From Filosporella fistucella (lineage: Eukaryota; Ascomycota; Leotiomycetes; Helotiales), in contig JAQJZZ010000017.1 of NCBI GenBank assembly GCA_030077755.1, positions 496,001 to 560,000 on the forward strand: a stretch of DNA of 64,000 nucleotides, read 5' to 3'. Below are positions 59,652-64,000 of the stretch, one piece after another. How positions within the stretch are numbered: position 1 is the first letter of the stretch; the number at the start of each line of letters is the position of its first letter. The notes under the pieces were generated by a model, which had not been told where the DNA came from, made no database searches, and was given only the letters and a program-made list of their open reading frames with translations. A program made the translations under genes and the position numbers.

Positions 59652-61715
59652 TCAGGTTACTGGAGACGAGCATTCGGCACTAAGCTTCTCTTCCAAAGTA
59701 TTGGCAAGAAGAGTCAGAGACGGACTCATTTCTACCATGTATCGGTTGACCCTTCTGGTGAAGGCAAAACACTGCCTTAACCTGGTAGTGTCAACTAAGC
59801 TGGCCAAGCAAGGTAAGTTTACAGCCTTCATTGTTGCCATTGTAGTCATGAAAATGCTAGCGAATAGAGTCCATCGATTGACTATGCATTCGTGAAAAGC
59901 TGCTACAATGCTTGGAATGAGCCTTATATAAGAAGAGAAAAACCTGCAGCAATGATCCGAAAGCTGGTCATCGACGAAACCATCTTGAATAGCTTGATAA
60001 ACTGCAGGCCAATAAATTGAAATTTTGCAGCAGTGATATTGAACTCGTAGAAAATTGCTGAATGGACAGGACGATGGAATAGAAACACCGGATACCAGTT
60101 CATCTAACGGCTCATTTGTTCGGGGGTCTATGTCAAATCGAATGACGTCGGGGAGGTACATGTACCATTCATCTAACTGCAACTCGAGTTCAAGCGCAAT
60201 ACTGGGTGCATATATAACTTCTCCTTGGGGAGTTCTGCGAATCGCAGTGTTGCATCGATGAAGCATGCGTCTCATAGAAATCTCGGCCAGGAAATAGGAC
60301 TGAACTTCGTCACTACTTCGACTCGCAGTAGACAGAACGCTGGCTGGTGATGTCGATGCAGCCATGGGTGATGATGCATCCTGATCATATTGCCATGTTC
60401 TGCGACTGTCTGGAAGTGCGACTTGACTATCGAGACTCCATATTCCACTAGTTGCAAAGTCAAATTGAACACTTAGTTCACTGTGATCTGAATCAGCTAT
60501 GATGTTCAACCTAATCTTAGGAAATTGGTGTAAACCTTTCAAGTAACAGAACCGTCCAATATGCTCGTTTCATTCGTTCGTGGAATTCATTATCGTGTTC
60601 GTCTCCGCTACTGCTGCTAGTTCACTGTCAGGTCATGAAATACACAGATTTACCATGAGTGAATACCCTGTCAACAGATTCTGGATTTTGGAAGAAGCAA
60701 TCATACAGTAATCGTGCGCGTGGCAAGGTCTGGACAGACAACAGTAGTAGATACTGAGCAGTATCAAACTTTGCACACTTTCCAAACTATCGTCATTAAG
60801 CACGATCAACAATGATGCCATCGCCGCCTCGAAAAAGGTAGTGTGCGCAGGCTGGCCCTGAGTGATATTGCCTGACGGAGAATTTAGTGCCACAAGCCCA
60901 ATAGTCGTCACCAGGAGGGCAACACATGTTTCTGGAGATGGCAGTAAGGGTCCCGATATGATGCGAAAGTACTGCTCTGAAAAGTTGGGCCGAAAGATAG
61001 GATACCAGACATGAATATGTGTGGAGAAGGCTGCTAGAGCACTACATACAACGAATAACAGATCAATACCTCTGAGCAGCTTGAAGAGCAACCATGTAAC
61101 TCACGCTGAGGCTTGCTGGTGGGTCACCATGTACAGCCGTGATGGATTAGTTCCTGCTGCAGACACAGCTTTTCTCTCCAGCCGCACAAGCTCCCGAGCA
61201 AAGTTGGACTCAAGGCCCAAGATACTCATGACTCGCTGAGTACCAAGTAGTTTGAATGGAGATTTTTCTTCCTCATTGATCACCTCTTTCTGAAGAGGGA
61301 CATGTCCCAAAGGTTGCGGATATGGACAGTCCTTCGGTGTCTGGCATAATAGCTCGGTCATGTAATCAAGACGGCGGTTGATGGCCTCTAGCTTGAGTTC
61401 AACTCTGCAAACAATTAGCCCATTGCATGTACGACGGCACTAAGATATTCATCTAGCCTCTCTCGACAATCTAGAAACTTACCCCGATGGAGGTGATTGT
61501 GGTAACGGCTCATAATGACAATCGAGACCACGAGTCCGGCAAAAGGAACAGGTCGGTCTCTGGCGTCCGCAACGAGTCCTTCGAGAACGGCAGGTATTGC
61601 ATGAAACTGGCACGTTCTTTCTCCGCGTTGAAGTTGTGGGCCGTGGTGAAAGATTGCTAGATGTAGCCCTGGGATCAGCAAGGGCATTTTCTGAATTGTT
61701 AAGGGGGCTCTGCAT
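59652..61715 (-). CDS. Zn2Cys6 transcription factor, cluster regulator candidate
   Basis: Fungal binuclear-cluster regulator. Exons 61715-61483, 61404-61105, 61041-60667, 60616-60536 and 60480-59652 join in phase to give 605 residues. The zinc cluster C-x2-C-x6-C-x6-C-x2-C-x6-C is at residues 39-66 (Cys39, 42, 49, 56, 59, 66), preceded by a basic TRRKN. The rest has the fungal regulator middle-homology pattern: AFSTHIHVWYPIFRPNFSEQYFRI, HERMKRAYWTVLLLE and FATSGIWSLDSQVALPD. Introns of 50-78 bases were chosen for frame continuity. It sits between GH32 and GH172 and is divergent from the latter, which suggests pathway-specific control of the four-gene set. Confidence 0.88.
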
Positions 61716-61843
61716 CTTGTGGTGTGTTGAGTGAAAAGGTCTGGTTCAGTACAGTATGCAAATTTCACGATTGACAGCGGAGTGAGGAGAGTATGTCCGA
61801 GATATTTCTCGCAGCAAGAAAGAAGGTGGTGCTTGAAAGCTGG

Positions 61844-62049
61844 TCGCGGAGCAGAAATCTCGTCCCGACGTACCTACTTCGGCAGGTTACCCCGCATCTC
61901 GAATTTCCTCTCTACACCATCATCCCCATTTATCAAAAGTTTATCAAACAACCTCTCTGTTCCTGAGTATGCAGCTCCAGATGTTGCCATTGACAAATCT
62001 GATAGGACTTCAAGCAGTCCATCGCGAAGAGTGATAGCAGTTCCGCGAA
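61844..62049. promoter_or_regulatory. Shared motif copies in the regulator/GH172 divergent promoter
   Basis: TCGCGGAGC (61844-61852) and TTCCGCGAA (62041-62049) repeat the word seen in the permease/GH32 promoter. A CGG-N9-CCG inverted site also lies at 61880-61894. Such words occur by chance elsewhere in the window (for example near 5898, 12045 and 42588), so the support is suggestive only. Confidence 0.35.
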
Positions 62050-62350
62050 ACTCGCCCGTGGCAACCCCTTTTCCCACTCCTCAACCTCCTGGTCAGAGGA
62101 TGCTGAGAATTGACAAACTTTGCTTGAAAGAGCCATAAACGGTAAGTTTTAAGAATAAATTTAGTTGACTAAACATCAAGTGATGAAATGGAATCCACAA
62201 TTGCCAAGGTTGCCTTCACAGGACAGAGGTATATCATGTCCAGGACAACCTTCTTTAAAAACTTCACTAGACGACAGTCATATCACACTGCCAAATCCCC
62301 CCAAAAAGAAACTTTTTGCACATCAACACTCCAATCTTTTATATTTCGCC

Positions 62351-63721
62351 ATGTCCAGTTCATCTTTTCTAGATGGCGACTTAATGTCCGCAGCAGCCCA
62401 ACGGAAAACCGCTCGCACAGCTCGAATCTCTAGCTGGGACCAGTCCGGTTTGAACGAAGATGCCTTTGTTGTTCAGCCGGGTGAAACGGCAGTCCTAGCT
62501 GATATCGAAGGGCCGGGAAAACTTACTCATCTGTGGTTCGTGCAAACATGTCGACGAATACTCGGCCCAGGTCTCATCCCATATTCAAAATCAGGCGTTG
62601 CGATGATGGAAATCCATAACGCATTGGGATTGAGCTATGAAGACAGCGATCCGGACTACTATCGCAAGGTCATCATTAAGATGTACTGGGATGATTCGGA
62701 AACACCTAGTGTTCTCGCTCCCATCGGTGATTTCTTCTGCTTAGGCCACTCAATGGCAGCGAACTTCCAATCGATGCCTTTCACCGTCTCCGTCAAACCA
62801 TCTGAAGAGAAGAAGTATGGTGGCTCAGCGGCTTTCAATTGTTACCTCCCAATGCCATTCAACAAGCGAGCACGAATCGAGATTGAGAATCAAGGAGAAG
62901 AAGCCTATTTCCAATACTTCTACATCGACTACGAGCTCCGTCCAACACCTTTCGATCCCACCGAGATTCTCTATTTCCACGCCCACTGGCGCAGAGAAAA
63001 CCCAACAAAAGGTTGGGCTCCAGAAAACATGCAAACCAACAGTCTAGAAACGCAGGTGCCGAATCTAGACGGGAAGAACAATTACACGATCCTCGAGACT
63101 GAAGGGGCAGGTACATATATAGGATGTAGCCACTCGGTTCTGCACCACCAGGGAACATGGTGGGGCGAAGGCGACGACATGATCTTCATCGACGACGATA
63201 CTTGGCCTCCAAGCATGCACGGCACAGGCGGAGAAGACTACTTCACCCAAGGATGGGGCATGCAGAAAAACGCGTATCCATTCTGCGGCACCATCATCCA
63301 CGAAGAAGATGTCCCTGGTCATCAAGTCTCATACCGCTGGCACCTCCCCGATCCCGTGCGCTTCAATTCTCGTATTAAAGTCACGTTAGAACATGGACAT
63401 GCGAATCATTTGAGCGATGATTGGGCTAGTACTGCATATTGGTATCAAACACTTCCAGGTCCGAAATTGGAGATTTTGGATGTAGAGGAAAGATTGCCGA
63501 ATAGACCGAAGATCACTCCTCCTCCGACGGTGGTAAAGAAAGATGAGTTGACAGAATTGCAGGTTAAGAATATTAAGCAGAGGGAGGAGAGACTCGAGGA
63601 GTTTTTGGCTGATAGGAATAAGTGGTTGGAGAGGAGAGCGGGGGATAGTAGGGAGAGAGCAAAGAGAAATGTGGAGATTGCTAAGGGTATTAGGAAGAGG
63701 TTTCTGGAGAGTTTGAAGTGA
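62351..63721 (+). CDS. DUF2961 / glycoside hydrolase family 172 protein
   Basis: Member of DUF2961, now GH172, whose characterised enzymes act on alpha-D-fructofuranosides or difructose dianhydride I (Bifidobacterium) and on D-arabinofuranosides (Mycobacterium). One exon, 456 residues from ATG 62351 (GCCATGTCC context). The frame stays open upstream, but that sequence is leader-like. Family blocks are RISSWDQSG, PGETAVLADIEGPGKLTHLWF, MYWDDSETPSVLAPIGDFF, CYLPMPF, YFYIDYEL, GAGTYIGCS and the GTGGEDYFTQGWG block (Glu295 is a candidate catalytic acid), then RWHLPDPVRF. A charged helical tail occupies about residues 390-456. No signal peptide, so it is cytosolic. Neighbours point to fructose-containing substrates. 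Confidence 0.88.
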   Translation: MSSSSFLDGDLMSAAAQRKTARTARISSWDQSGLNEDAFVVQPGETAVLADIEGPGKLTHLWFVQTCRRILGPGLIPYSKSGVAMMEIHNALGLSYEDSDPDYYRKVIIKMYWDDSETPSVLAPIGDFFCLGHSMAANFQSMPFTVSVKPSEEKKYGGSAAFNCYLPMPFNKRARIEIENQGEEAYFQYFYIDYELRPTPFDPTEILYFHAHWRRENPTKGWAPENMQTNSLETQVPNLDGKNNYTILETEGAGTYIGCSHSVLHHQGTWWGEGDDMIFIDDDTWPPSMHGTGGEDYFTQGWGMQKNAYPFCGTIIHEEDVPGHQVSYRWHLPDPVRFNSRIKVTLEHGHANHLSDDWASTAYWYQTLPGPKLEILDVEERLPNRPKITPPPTVVKKDELTELQVKNIKQREERLEEFLADRNKWLERRAGDSRERAKRNVEIAKGIRKRFLESLK

Positions 63722-64000
63722 GGGGTGACTGGGAGTGAGAGTTTGGATATGTTCAGGGAAGGGAGATTGGGAAGTTGATAGAGAGGAAAGGAGAGAACCA
63801 GTGGTAGTTGTAAATAGAAGGAATATATTTTTGTCTTAATTCTCACTTTCCAGCATGAATAGAATGGCTTCTAAGCCGCAAGATGGCAAAAAAGTCTTGA
63901 AACTTTTGTACAGAGATATTTTCGACGGAAATGACCAACATAACATCCTGATAGAAAGGAATCACCCTCTACCGATAAATCGTCGAGTTTGAGAAATTCT
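63722..64000. other. 3' region of the GH172 gene
   Basis: Purine-rich 3' sequence of the GH172 gene, then A/T-rich sequence to the window edge. Nothing else is recognised. Confidence 0.5.

Noticed and set aside
61041..61104. A 33-base intron ending at the earlier CTCAG in the regulator gene
   Set aside because: It keeps frame but is too short for fungal splicing; the 63-base alternative ending at 61042 also keeps frame and gives a better family match.
62165..62350. 62-codon N-terminal extension of the GH172 protein
   Set aside because: Opens without ATG, reads as Pro/Lys-rich leader, and the family core starts just after the ATG at 62351, which has a good start context.
1..64000. CRISPR arrays, bacterial operons, prophage or insertion sequences
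   Set aside because: Spliceosomal introns and fungal gene families show nuclear fungal DNA; no spaced direct-repeat array or transposase was seen.

Overview
The window is nuclear DNA of a filamentous ascomycete (Pezizomycotina). The evidence is short GT-AG introns of about 44-110 bases with CTAAC-type branch points, pyrimidine-rich leaders, and recognisable fungal gene families. Overall gene style suggests a leotiomycete-like plant-associated or saprotrophic fungus, but I cannot prove the class from sequence alone. About 20 protein genes are well supported. The rest is intergenic DNA, a few small uncertain ORFs, gene relics and one decayed-repeat stretch.

Layout. 1-7.9 kb is gene-poor, with one possible relic (3.1-3.5 kb) and one weak small ORF. 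8-15.1 kb is a housekeeping block: FKBP12-type prolyl isomerase, ubiquitin-activating enzyme E1, and an ECM4/omega-type glutathione transferase. 15.1-17.9 kb has no recognisable gene but carries a 22-bp perfect palindrome. 17.9-24 kb holds an F-box protein and a long, intron-rich secreted protein. 24-27.2 kb is AT-rich with diverged repeats and ends at a broken tRNA-Gly(GCC)-like gene. 28-35.5 kb has a metallophosphoesterase, a JEN-type monocarboxylate permease, a tiny basic ORF and an NAD(P)-binding NmrA-like protein. A frameshifted haloacid-dehalogenase-like pseudogene follows. 38-48.9 kb has a prenylated ubiquitin-fold protein, the proteasome maturation factor UMP1, a soluble twin-ABC ATPase, an anion:cation symporter-type MFS permease, an unknown protein, and a polyglycine-hydrolase-like secreted serine hydrolase. 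50-54.7 kb has an ankyrin protein and a divergent membrane-anchored Hsp70-like protein.

The most notable region is 54.85-63.72 kb. Four adjacent genes form two divergent pairs: a disaccharide-type MFS sugar permease (-) beside a GH32 beta-fructofuranosidase without signal peptide (+), and a Zn2Cys6 regulator (-) beside a DUF2961/GH172 protein without signal peptide (+). GH172 contains the bacterial difructose dianhydride I / alpha-D-fructofuranoside enzyme. The set therefore reads as an intracellular fructan, sucrose or difructose-anhydride utilisation cluster: uptake, cytosolic cleavage by two fructofuranosidases, and a cluster-specific regulator. Both divergent promoters carry copies of a (T/C)TCCGCGA-like motif, with five copies, four of them as two inverted repeats, packed into about 120 bases between the permease and GH32 genes.
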